Part shown: piece by piece, positions 5,877 through 11,779 of the stretch
Numbering within the stretch: position 1 is the first letter of the stretch
Layout: each line of letters opens with the position of its first letter
NCBI GenBank assembly: GCA_905236195.1
Contig: CAJOOX010000002.1
Coordinates: 1 to 11,779, forward strand
Origin: an uncultured Bacteroidales bacterium
GTDB taxonomy: Bacteria > Bacteroidota > Bacteroidia > Bacteroidales > UBA3663
Length of the DNA stretch: 11,779 nt
Direction of reading: 5' to 3'
Notes under the pieces: model-generated
What the model was told of the DNA's origin: nothing
What the model saw: the letters and a program-made list of their open reading frames with translations, nothing else
Database searches by the model: none
Position numbers and translations under genes: made by a program

Positions 5877-7679
5877 ATGACCAAACTCTACTCTATCCTC
5901 TCCCATTCGGCTTCGCCGGTCAGTTTCCGTCTCGCACTCAATCCCGGGTCGGAAATCTACCAGGCACACTTCCCCGATGCCCCCATCACGCCCGGTGCCT
6001 GCATCATCGACATCTGTCAGGACCTCCTCCGGCTCCACATGGAACGTAACATCGCCCTCGCCTCGATGACCGATACCAAGTTCCTGCAGCCCGTGCTCCC
6101 GTCGATGCGTGAGATTCGTGTGGACTTCGACATCTTCGACCGCGACGAGTTCGACTTCAGGGTGCGCGCTACGGTGCTCCACGACGACACCGAACTGGCC
6201 CGCCTCTCGATGTGTTTCCGCTGGGTCCACCACATCTGTGTCGTCATTCCCTCCTACAACAATGCCGAGACCGTCTGCAATGTTGTCACGCGTTGCCAGG
6301 CTCAGCTACCCGATGTCATCGTCGTCAACGATGGCTCCACCGACGATACCCTCGCCCGGCTCCGGGCGATGGAACAGCCGCCCCTCGTCCTTTCCTTCGA
6401 CGCCAATCGCGGCAAGGGCGCTGCCCTCAAGGCCGGCATCCGAAAGGCCCGCGAGCTCGGATTCACCCATGTCGTAACCATCGACAGCGACGGACAGCAC
6501 TACCCCGAGGACATACCAGTTCTCGTCGACAAACATCTCGAGTATCCCACCGCTATCATTGTGGGAAACCGGGGGCTCGACCACGAGAATATGTCGCTGG
6601 GAAGCCGTCTCGCCAACCATTTCTCCAACTTCTGGTTCGCGCTCCAGACCTGGCAGTATCTGCCCGACACTCAGTGCGGATTCCGCCTCTACCCTGTCGG
6701 CGAGCTCCACGGCACCTCGCTGCTCACCTCCCGCTATGAGGCCGAGCTCGAGGTGATGGTCTTCTCAGCGTGGGCCTGCACCCAGGTCATCCCCGTGCCC
6801 GTCCGTGTGTGGTATCCGCCCAGGGAGGAAAGTGTCTCCCATTTCCGGCCGGCCCAAGACTTCGGCCGCATCTTTGTGCTCAATACCTGCTTGACCCTCG
6901 CGTCGTTTGTCTACGGGTGGCCGCGAATCATCCTCACCTGGCTCTGGCGCTTCGTAACCACCGTCCTCGTGCTCCTCATCGACATCTTCATCCTCTTCGG
7001 CATCTCCATCCCCTACACCTGGTGGCATTTCCGCGGCGGCAAGGACAACGACCTCGCCCGGCGTGATTCGTTCCACTCCTTCGCCAACGGCGTTTTCCGA
7101 TGGGGTATATGGTCGTTGCCCAACGTCAAGGTGCACATCAAGGACCCCGACCACATCCTCGACTTTATCAAAACCGCCGAACGGGGAGCCATCATCATCG
7201 GCAACCACCAGTCCACCCTCGACATGCTGGCTGCTATCTCGTTCTCCCGGCGCATCGTGGGTATGGCCAACGACAACAACTGGAACTCTCCCGCCTTCGC
7301 CTATGCAATGCACCACGCCGACTTCGTGCCCGCTTCAGGCGGCATTGAGAACAATGAGAAGGCTGTCGGCGATATCCTCGACCGCGGCTACTCCCTTGTC
7401 ATCTTCCCCGAGGGAACACGTTCCGTCAACGGTAAGGTGGGACGCTTCCACCGCGGTGCATTCCACCTCGCCGAGACCCTCAACGTCCCCATCATCCCGA
7501 TGCGTGTCTATGGCGCCCAGAGCGTCCTGCCCAAGAACGCCAAGGTGCTCTGTCCCGGGCGCCTCACCTTCGTGTTCGGTCCTATGCTCCAGCCTGACGA
7601 TATCTCGATGGGACAGACCTCCCGCGAACGTATGCACACCTATCGCCGCTGGTTTGCCGACCGCATCGAAAAATGCTGA
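5877..7679 (+). CDS. Hotdog dehydratase-like + GT2 glycosyltransferase + PlsC acyltransferase fusion
   Basis: This 600-aa protein has three parts. Residues 1-118 form a hotdog domain with the FabA/FabZ-type loop H31-F-P-D-A-P-I-T-P-G and Asp45 where FabZ has its helix Glu. Residues about 120-330 form a family 2 glycosyltransferase of the dolichyl-phosphate-mannose-synthase type, with the nucleotide-sugar motif N151-D-G-S-T-D-D-T and the metal-binding D203-S-D205-G-Q-H. Hydrophobic segments at about 345-385 lead into a PlsC-type acyltransferase with N-H444-Q-S-T-L-D449 (HX4D), F510-P-E-G-T-R and I-I-P-M-R-V. GT2-PlsC fusions are known from aryl-polyene clusters, next to a separate dehydratase gene; here that dehydratase appears to be fused on. 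ATG 5877 is used because it follows the transporter stop by 7 nt. A TTG at 5856 in the same frame would overlap the transporter. The acceptor lipid and the sugar are unknown. Confidence 0.88.
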   Translation: MTKLYSILSHSASPVSFRLALNPGSEIYQAHFPDAPITPGACIIDICQDLLRLHMERNIALASMTDTKFLQPVLPSMREIRVDFDIFDRDEFDFRVRATVLHDDTELARLSMCFRWVHHICVVIPSYNNAETVCNVVTRCQAQLPDVIVVNDGSTDDTLARLRAMEQPPLVLSFDANRGKGAALKAGIRKARELGFTHVVTIDSDGQHYPEDIPVLVDKHLEYPTAIIVGNRGLDHENMSLGSRLANHFSNFWFALQTWQYLPDTQCGFRLYPVGELHGTSLLTSRYEAELEVMVFSAWACTQVIPVPVRVWYPPREESVSHFRPAQDFGRIFVLNTCLTLASFVYGWPRIILTWLWRFVTTVLVLLIDIFILFGISIPYTWWHFRGGKDNDLARRDSFHSFANGVFRWGIWSLPNVKVHIKDPDHILDFIKTAERGAIIIGNHQSTLDMLAAISFSRRIVGMANDNNWNSPAFAYAMHHADFVPASGGIENNEKAVGDILDRGYSLVIFPEGTRSVNGKVGRFHRGAFHLAETLNVPIIPMRVYGAQSVLPKNAKVLCPGRLTFVFGPMLQPDDISMGQTSRERMHTYRRWFADRIEKC

Positions 7680-8992
7680 TCACCTCCCCTATGGATATGG
7701 ACATCGAGTACAAGTCGCCCGACCAGATACGGGCCTTCCAGGAAGACCTGCTCCGCCAACACCTCGCCTATCTCAATGCTCATTCGCCCTTCTATCAGCG
7801 AATGTTCCGCAGCTACGGCATTCAGATTGATCGTATCCGGACCCTCGACGACCTCATCAGGATTCCCTTCACCGGCAAGAAGGATCTCCAGCTTTTCAAC
7901 GACGATTTCCTCTGTGTGCCCAAGGAGAAGATTGTCGACTACATTACTACCTCCGGAACAATGGGCGAGCCCGTCACCTTCGGATGCACCGACCGCGACC
8001 TCGACCGGCTCGCCTACAACGAGAAGAAATCATTCGCATGCGCCGGACTCGCCCCGGGAAACATCCTCCAGCTCATGACCACCATCGACAAACGTTTCAT
8101 GGCCGGTCTCGCCTATTTTCTCGGCATCCGTGCCCTCGGAGCTTCTATTATCCGTGTCGGAAACGGCATCCCCGAACTCCAGTGGGACACCATCCTCCGC
8201 ATGCGGCCCGATGCTGTCATGTGCGTCCCGTCCTTCATCCTGCGTCTCCTGCAGTATGCCGAGGAGCACAACATCGACTATCGCAACAGCTCCATCCGTA
8301 AGATCATCGGCATCGGTGAGGGACTCCGCAACCAGGACTTCTCGCTCAACCTCCTCGGACGGCGCATCCACGAGAAATGGCCCGAGGTCGAACTCTATGC
8401 CACCTGCTCCTCCACTGAGATGTCGGCCACCTTCTCCGAGTGTCAGTACGGAATGGGCGGACACGTCCACCCCGAACTCATCATCGTCGAGATTATCGGC
8501 GACGACGATTTCCCCGTCCCCGACGGGCAACCCGGCGAGGTCGTCGTCACAACCCTCGGCGTCGAGGGCATGCCCCTCCTCCGTTTCCGTACCGGAGATA
8601 TTGCCGCCAAGTGTGTCGGACAGTGCCGCTGCGGACGTTGGAGCTACCGCCTCACGCCCCTGCTCGGACGCAAGAACAATATGATTAAACTCAAGGGAAC
8701 GACCCTCTATCCGCCCGCCATCAACGACGTACTCGACAATACGCCCTGGGTCGAGAATTATGTCATCGTTGTGCGCGACAGTGACGCCGGAACCGACGAG
8801 GTGGTCGTGCGCTGCGGACTCATGCCCCAGGCTCCCGAATCCCACACCGCCGTCAAGGATCTCAAGGACCGCTTCCGTTCCCGACTGCGCGTCGCGCCCC
8901 TCGTCGAAATCCTCCCCGCCGATGAAATCCGGCTCATCAATTTCCCCGCCAAGTCCCGAAAGCCCATCAAGTTCATCGACCAACGAAAATAA
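7673..8992 (+). CDS. PaaK-like adenylate-forming acyl/aryl ligase
   Basis: This 439-aa protein belongs to the phenylacetate-CoA ligase (PaaK) branch of the ANL adenylating superfamily, which makes an acyl-AMP and then an acyl thioester. The P-loop-like motif is T-T-S94-G-T-M-G-E-P. The adenylate-binding motif is Y242-A-T-C-S-S-T-E249, the ribose-binding block is F305-R-T-G-D309, and the hinge and C-terminal domain follow R333-K-N-N-M-I-K-L-K-G. Length and motif order are normal for the family. In this operon it probably activates the aromatic or acyl starter for the ketosynthases, perhaps loading the ACP directly rather than CoA; that is inference. ATG 7673 overlaps the end of the fusion gene by 7 nt. 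ATG 7691 and 7697 are also possible, and the recognisable homology starts after all three. It is the last gene of the operon, followed by a hairpin at 8999-9015. Confidence 0.85.
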   Translation: MLITSPMDMDIEYKSPDQIRAFQEDLLRQHLAYLNAHSPFYQRMFRSYGIQIDRIRTLDDLIRIPFTGKKDLQLFNDDFLCVPKEKIVDYITTSGTMGEPVTFGCTDRDLDRLAYNEKKSFACAGLAPGNILQLMTTIDKRFMAGLAYFLGIRALGASIIRVGNGIPELQWDTILRMRPDAVMCVPSFILRLLQYAEEHNIDYRNSSIRKIIGIGEGLRNQDFSLNLLGRRIHEKWPEVELYATCSSTEMSATFSECQYGMGGHVHPELIIVEIIGDDDFPVPDGQPGEVVVTTLGVEGMPLLRFRTGDIAAKCVGQCRCGRWSYRLTPLLGRKNNMIKLKGTTLYPPAINDVLDNTPWVENYVIVVRDSDAGTDEVVVRCGLMPQAPESHTAVKDLKDRFRSRLRVAPLVEILPADEIRLINFPAKSRKPIKFIDQRK

Positions 8993-8998
8993 AAAAAG

Positions 8999-9015
8999 TC
9001 CCCCTTTAAGGGGGA
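8999..9015 (-). terminator. Intrinsic terminator for the tRNA transcript, possibly bidirectional
   Basis: TCCCCC at 8999-9004 pairs with GGGGGA at 9010-9015 around the loop TTTAA. Read on the minus strand, the stem is followed by C and seven T (8997-8991), then ATTTT, which is a textbook U-tract; this would end the tRNA transcript. Read on the plus strand it is 7 nt after the ligase stop and is followed by only three T, so it may also end the operon, more weakly. The sequence also resembles a dispersed palindrome; see 11075-11096. Confidence 0.75.
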
Positions 9016-9098
9016 TTTAGAGGGTCTCCAAAAAATAGAGACAGGTCGAATCACTTCGCCCTGCCTCCTACGGAAAATTTTCAAACCAGTATATTTCG

Positions 9099-9172
9099 TG
9101 GTCCCACTAGGGCTTGAACCTAGGACAAACGGATTATGAGTCCGCTGCTCTAACCGACTGAGCTATGGGACC
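9099..9172 (-). tRNA. tRNA with CAU anticodon (tRNA-Ile2 or elongator tRNA-Met)
   Basis: On the minus strand a 74-nt cloverleaf folds fully. The acceptor is GGTCCCA with TGGGACC plus discriminator A, the D-stem is GCTC/GAGC, the anticodon stem is GCGGA/TCCGT (one G-U pair), the anticodon loop is CTCATAA, and the T-arm is CTAGG-TTCAAGC-CCTAG. The anticodon CAT occupies plus positions 9136-9138. CCA is not encoded. CAU serves elongator Met or, after lysidine modification by TilS, Ile2 reading AUA. The C4-G69 and C5-G68 pairs are those known to favour TilS in E. coli tRNA-Ile2, which leans towards Ile2, but E. coli identity rules may not carry over to this group. Confidence 0.95.
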
Positions 9173-9193
9173 AAGTCTTCAATGCAAGACTTG
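9172..9193. repeat. Inverted repeat touching the tRNA 5' end
   Basis: CAAGTCTT (9172-9179) and AAGACTTG (9186-9193) are exact reverse complements with a 6-nt loop CAATGC. The left arm includes the tRNA's first base pair position. In the minus-strand precursor this hairpin would stand directly in front of the mature 5' end, where RNase P cuts. A processing role is inferred; it may be chance. Confidence 0.5.
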
Positions 9194-9287
9194 TGCAAAT
9201 TTCTTGACCCGTTCCGGAGGCGAACCTCACCACACAGGGGGAACACATCCGAACGAAACAACAAGGGGAATGTGTCACTTTGCGGCG

Positions 9288-9319
9288 CAAAGATACGACA
9301 TATTTTCATAATATCCAAA
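9288..9319 (-). promoter_or_regulatory. Bacteroidota-type promoter, minus strand, for the tRNA
   Basis: On the minus strand, TTTG (9319-9316) and TATCTTTG (9295-9288) are separated by 20 nt, matching the Bacteroidota -33 TTTG / -7 TAnnTTTG consensus exactly. Transcription would start near 9282, giving about a 110-nt leader before the tRNA at 9172. No other minus-strand gene is seen in between, so the tRNA is the likely target. Confidence 0.75.
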
Positions 9320-9334
9320 TTTTTTAGTGAAAAA

Positions 9335-10294
9335 ATGAAGATTTTTCGTGATTTTGACCATATTTCGGGCAATTTTGCCACCTGTATCGGCTTTTTCGAC
9401 GGGGTTCATAAGGGTCATCAGTTCCTGCTCGGGCACCTCCGCCGGGAAGCGGGACAGCATGGCTTGCGCGCAGGCGTGATTACCTTTGTTAATCATCCGC
9501 GTCGGCTCATCGACCCCGCCTTCCCCCTGCCCCTCATCGACACCCTCGACGAACGTCTCGCCAAACTCGAGGCCACCGGCATCGACGCCTGTTTCCTGCT
9601 CGACTTCACCGAGGAGGTCCGTCAGCTCTCTGCCGCACAGTTCATCCGCAGCATGCTGCACGACAGGATGCACGTCCGGCGACTGCTCATCGGCTACGAC
9701 CACCGCTTCGGACACAACCGCGAGGAGGGATTCGACGACTACATCCGCTATGGGGCCGACTGCGGTATGGAGGTTGTGCTGGAGCCCGAACGGCAGGACG
9801 GCGACGGCCTCCACTACAGCTCGTCCGAGGTGCGAAGGGCGCTCGCCCAGGGCGATGTGGCTAAGGCTGCGGCCATCCTGGGATGTCCCTACCGCATGGG
9901 TGGACAGGTCATCGCAGGACACCAGCTCGGACGCAAACTCGGCTTCCCCACCGCCAATCTGTGGATACGCGAGAAGGATAAAATCATCCCCGAACGCGGT
10001 GTCTATGCCGTCTTGGCTACCCTCGAGGACGGTTCCGTCCACCCCGCGATGCTCAACATCGGGTGTCGCCCCACCGTCGACGGACCCGACCACAAACAGA
10101 CCCTCGAGGCACATATCATCCACTGGGACGGCAACCTCTACGGACAGCAGCTCCGCCTCGATGTGGTCCACCGCCTCCGCGAGGAACGCAGAATGGAGTC
10201 TCTCGACGCTCTCAAAGACCAGCTCCGCCGCGATGTCGATGCTACCCAAAAAGTGCTTTCCTCATGCCAAATCCCGCCCGAAATGCGACAATAA
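9335..10294 (+). CDS. ribF: Bifunctional riboflavin kinase / FAD synthetase
   Basis: RibF turns riboflavin into FMN and then FAD in the cytoplasm. The 319-aa length is normal. The N-terminal nucleotidyltransferase domain has G-F-F-D22-G-V-H25-K-G-H28, then I-G-Y-D-H-R-F-G and the S-S-S-E-V-R block that matches the family's S-S-T-x-I-R. The C-terminal flavokinase domain shows G-R-K-L-G-F-P205-T-A-N208, G-V-Y-A-V, and N-I-G-C-R-P-T, and ends with the usual L-R-E-E-R and L-x-x-Q-L-x-x-D pattern. ATG 9335 is chosen because the family begins close to this point and an A-rich stretch lies just before it; the frame stays open back to 9182, but that segment is intergenic and covers the tRNA promoter. 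A weak plus-strand promoter may lie at 9279-9308. The gene is transcribed away from the tRNA and has no visible link to the polyene-like operon. Confidence 0.96.
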   Translation: MKIFRDFDHISGNFATCIGFFDGVHKGHQFLLGHLRREAGQHGLRAGVITFVNHPRRLIDPAFPLPLIDTLDERLAKLEATGIDACFLLDFTEEVRQLSAAQFIRSMLHDRMHVRRLLIGYDHRFGHNREEGFDDYIRYGADCGMEVVLEPERQDGDGLHYSSSEVRRALAQGDVAKAAAILGCPYRMGGQVIAGHQLGRKLGFPTANLWIREKDKIIPERGVYAVLATLEDGSVHPAMLNIGCRPTVDGPDHKQTLEAHIIHWDGNLYGQQLRLDVVHRLREERRMESLDALKDQLRRDVDATQKVLSSCQIPPEMRQ

Positions 10295-10327
10295 TCCCCC
10301 TTTTCTCACAATTTTCTGCCCATTTTG

Positions 10328-10358
10328 TTTGTCTTTCGCGAAATTATCGCTATCTTTG
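10328..10358 (+). promoter_or_regulatory. Bacteroidota-type promoter for lolD
   Basis: TTTG at 10328-10331 and TATCTTTG at 10351-10358 are 19 nt apart and match the -33/-7 consensus of Bacteroidota. The start of transcription would be near 10365, about 20 nt before the lolD ATG. It lies in the 89-nt gap after ribF, so lolD, and perhaps cysS behind it, can be expressed independently of ribF. Confidence 0.8.
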
Positions 10359-10383
10359 CACACTTTTAATATCGACAGCAACG

Positions 10384-11037
10384 ATGATTCAGGCATCCGG
10401 TATAACCAAATCCTACGGCAACCTGCAGGTGCTCCGCGGCATCGATCTCTCCATCCGGAAGGGCGAAGTCGCAGCCATTGTCGGTCCCAGCGGGGCCGGA
10501 AAGACAACCCTCCTGCAGATCCTCGGAACCCTCGACCGCCCCGATACCGGACAGGTCTCCGTCAGCGGCACCGACGTGCTCCGGCTCCGCGACTCCGAAC
10601 TCTCCCGGTTCCGATGTTGCCACATCGGTTTTGTATTCCAGTTCCACCAGTTGCTCCCCGAGTTCAGCGCCCTCGAGAACATTATGATACCCCGCCTCCT
10701 CGCCGGACAGTCCGACCGTCAGGCCCGGCTCCGGGCTTCCGAACTCCTCGCCCGAATGGGCCTCGCCGACCGCGCCGCCCATAAACCTGCCGAACTCTCC
10801 GGGGGAGAGAAACAACGCGTCGCCGTAGCACGTGCCCTCGCCAACTGCCCCGACGTAATCTTCGCCGACGAGCCTTCTGGGTCCCTCGACACCCGCAACC
10901 GCGCCGACCTCCACCGCCTCTTCTTCGAGCTCCGCGATCAGCTCGGCCAGACTTTCGTCATCGTCACCCACGACGAATCTTTCGCCAGCGGCTGCGACCG
11001 CATCATCCGTCTCATCGACGGAAAAATCGAACAATAG
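10384..11037 (+). CDS. lolD: LolD-like ABC transporter ATP-binding protein (lipoprotein release)
   Basis: This 217-aa ATPase is a single complete ABC nucleotide-binding domain of the LolD/MacB-type group. Walker A is G34-P-S-G-A-G-K40-T-T, the Q-loop is in F-V-F-Q-F-H-Q-L-L-P-E-F, the signature is L138-S-G-G-E-K-Q, Walker B ends in A-D162-E163-P-S-G-S-L-D, and the H-switch is H196 in V-T-H-D-E. The F-H-Q-L-L-P-E-F-S-A-L-E-N segment is characteristic of LolD, which powers release of lipoproteins from the inner membrane with the LolC/E permeases. No permease gene is adjacent, which is common in Bacteroidota. ATG 10384 lies just after a clear promoter; the frame is open upstream, but that part is ribF and intergenic shadow. 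The assignment to LolD rather than another small MacB-like ATPase rests on length and motif style. Confidence 0.88.
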   Translation: MIQASGITKSYGNLQVLRGIDLSIRKGEVAAIVGPSGAGKTTLLQILGTLDRPDTGQVSVSGTDVLRLRDSELSRFRCCHIGFVFQFHQLLPEFSALENIMIPRLLAGQSDRQARLRASELLARMGLADRAAHKPAELSGGEKQRVAVARALANCPDVIFADEPSGSLDTRNRADLHRLFFELRDQLGQTFVIVTHDESFASGCDRIIRLIDGKIEQ

Positions 11038-11074
11038 CATATCAATTGGACCATTGCCCCCAGCGGCACAGGAC

Positions 11075-11096
11075 TCCCTTCCCTTCAGGGGAGGGA
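11075..11096. repeat. REP-like palindrome downstream of lolD
   Basis: TCCCTTCCC (11075-11083) pairs with GGGGAGGGA (11088-11096) around the loop TTCA, with one T-G pair in nine. It is followed by a purine-rich stretch and GAGAGGCTCC (11101-11110), but no T-tract, so it is not a standard terminator on the plus strand. The layout (pyrimidine arm, purine arm, purine run, then CTCC) parallels 8999-9029, which suggests both belong to a dispersed palindromic repeat family. Confidence 0.55.
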
Positions 11097-11110
11097 TGGG
11101 GAGAGGCTCC

Positions 11111-11134
11111 AATAGTCAAATAGTCAAATACTCA
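11111..11134. repeat. Three tandem 8-nt repeats upstream of cysS
   Basis: The unit AATAGTCA occurs twice and then as AATACTCA (one mismatch), followed by related AT-only units (AATATAAA and similar) running up to the cysS ATG at 11157. The segment is far more AT-rich than its surroundings. It may be cysS leader sequence or the remains of a slipped repeat; no promoter matching the consensus is visible in it. Confidence 0.6.
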
Positions 11135-11156
11135 AATATAAATATAAAATATAAAT

Positions 11157-11779
11157 ATGTTAATCTACAATACCCTCCACCGACAGAAGGAGCTCTTCCG
11201 CTCCATCGTCCCCAACCGCGTAGGCATGTACGTCTGCGGCCCCACCGTCTATGGCGACGGACACCTCGGACACGCACGTCCCGCCATCACCTTCGACGTC
11301 CTCTATCGCTATCTCCAGCACCTCGGCTACTCCGTCCGATATGTCCGCAACATCACCGATGTCGGACACCTCGAACACGATGCCGACGAGGGCGAAGACA
11401 AGATTGCCAAGAAGGCTCGCCTCGAACAGAAGGAGCCCATGGAGGTCGTCCAGTACTACCTCAACCGCTATCATCATGCGATGGAAGCCCTCAACGTCCT
11501 GCCTCCCTCCATTGAACCTCACGCCTCCGGCCACATCATCGAACAGATCGCCTACGTCCAGCGCATCCTCGATGCCGGCTACGCCTATGTCGTCAACGGC
11601 TCCGTCTATTTCGATGTCAAGAAGTATGCCCTCAAGTACCACTACGGCGAACTCTCCGGCCGCCGCGTCGAAGAACTCCTCGACACCACCCGCGAACTCG
11701 ACGGTCAGGAGGAGAAGCGCAATGCCTGCGACTTCGCCCTCTGGAAGAAAGCCCAGCCCGAACACATCATGCGCTGGCC
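11157..11779 (+). CDS. cysS: Cysteinyl-tRNA synthetase, N-terminal part (cut by window end)
   Basis: The first 207 codons of CysRS, which charges tRNA-Cys with cysteine, are present; the frame is open to the window edge. The N-terminus L-I-Y-N-T-L and the block M24-Y-V-C27-G-P-T-V-Y are diagnostic. C27 is the first zinc ligand, and H36-L-G-H39-A-R is the class I HIGH motif with Leu for Ile. R-N-I-T-D-V-G-H follows, then E-D-K-I and the conserved D-F-A-L-W-K near the edge. The KMSKS loop and anticodon domain lie beyond the window. ATG 11157 follows an AT-rich repeat tract. The gene is 119 nt after lolD with no clear promoter between them, so read-through from the lolD promoter is possible. Confidence 0.95.
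   Translation, partial: MLIYNTLHRQKELFRSIVPNRVGMYVCGPTVYGDGHLGHARPAITFDVLYRYLQHLGYSVRYVRNITDVGHLEHDADEGEDKIAKKARLEQKEPMEVVQYYLNRYHHAMEALNVLPPSIEPHASGHIIEQIAYVQRILDAGYAYVVNGSVYFDVKKYALKYHYGELSGRRVEELLDTTRELDGQEEKRNACDFALWKKAQPEHIMRW

Larger units (their letters stand above)
8993..9334. other. 342-bp intergenic region with tRNA and regulatory elements
   Basis: There is no protein gene here. From left to right it holds the shared hairpin terminator (8999-9015), a small inverted repeat GTCTC/GAGAC (9024-9028 with 9038-9042), a GAAAATTTTC palindrome (9073-9082), the minus-strand tRNA (9099-9172), an 8-bp inverted repeat touching the tRNA 5' end (9172-9193), and a leader region with a weak ACACAT/ATGTGT inverted repeat (9243-9248 with 9270-9275). 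The minus-strand promoter follows (9288-9319). The region separates the biosynthetic operon from ribF. Confidence 0.7.

Noticed and set aside
1..8992. Recently transferred island
   Set aside because: No integrase, transposase, attachment site or change in base composition is visible inside the operon; codon style matches the flanking ribF, lolD and cysS genes. The adjacent tRNA alone is not evidence of insertion.
9182..9334. Extended N-terminus of RibF from ATG 9182
   Set aside because: This stretch contains the tRNA-side hairpin and the minus-strand promoter, and RibF proteins start close to the G-x-F-D-G-V-H motif, as with ATG 9335.
10063..10383. Extended N-terminus of LolD from 10063
   Set aside because: It runs through the 3' part of ribF in another frame and across the lolD promoter. 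ATG 10384 gives the normal LolD length.
11111..11134. CRISPR-like array
   Set aside because: The units are 8 nt long and directly tandem with no spacers, and no cas genes are nearby.

Overview
The window most resembles a high-GC member of the Bacteroidales, possibly Alistipes or a relative. The evidence is the Bacteroidota-type promoters (TTTG about 20 nt before TAtcTTTG), the lack of clear Shine-Dalgarno sequences, AT-rich junctions between coding regions with strongly C-ending codons, and a tRNA gene without encoded CCA. The genus is a guess from composition and style; no 16S rRNA or other marker is present.

Positions 1-8992 are one plus-strand, tightly packed operon, entered from upstream of the window. 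In order it holds: the tail of an unknown gene, an LpxL-like acyltransferase, a hotdog dehydratase-like protein, a 586-aa ketosynthase with a pseudo-ketosynthase tail, an acyl carrier protein, a 724-aa ketosynthase fused to a degenerate second ketosynthase, a four-helix SMR/EamA-type transporter, a hotdog + family 2 glycosyltransferase + PlsC acyltransferase fusion, and a PaaK-like adenylate-forming ligase. These parts match the aryl-polyene / flexirubin-type type II polyketide clusters. In such a pathway a ligase would activate an aryl starter, ketosynthases and dehydratases would build a conjugated chain on the ACP, and the glycosyltransferase, acyltransferases and transporter would attach the product to a membrane lipid and move it. 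Ketoreductase, thioesterase, ammonia lyase and MMPL-type exporter genes are not in the window; if present they should lie upstream. Several functions that are usually separate proteins are fused here, which is the most distinctive feature of the window.

Positions 8993-9334 hold a hairpin terminator, a minus-strand tRNA with a CAU anticodon, and its probable promoter. Positions 9335-11779 are housekeeping genes on the plus strand: ribF (FMN/FAD synthesis), lolD with its own Bacteroidota-type promoter (lipoprotein-release ABC ATPase), a REP-like palindrome and short tandem repeats, and the first 207 codons of cysS, cut by the window edge.
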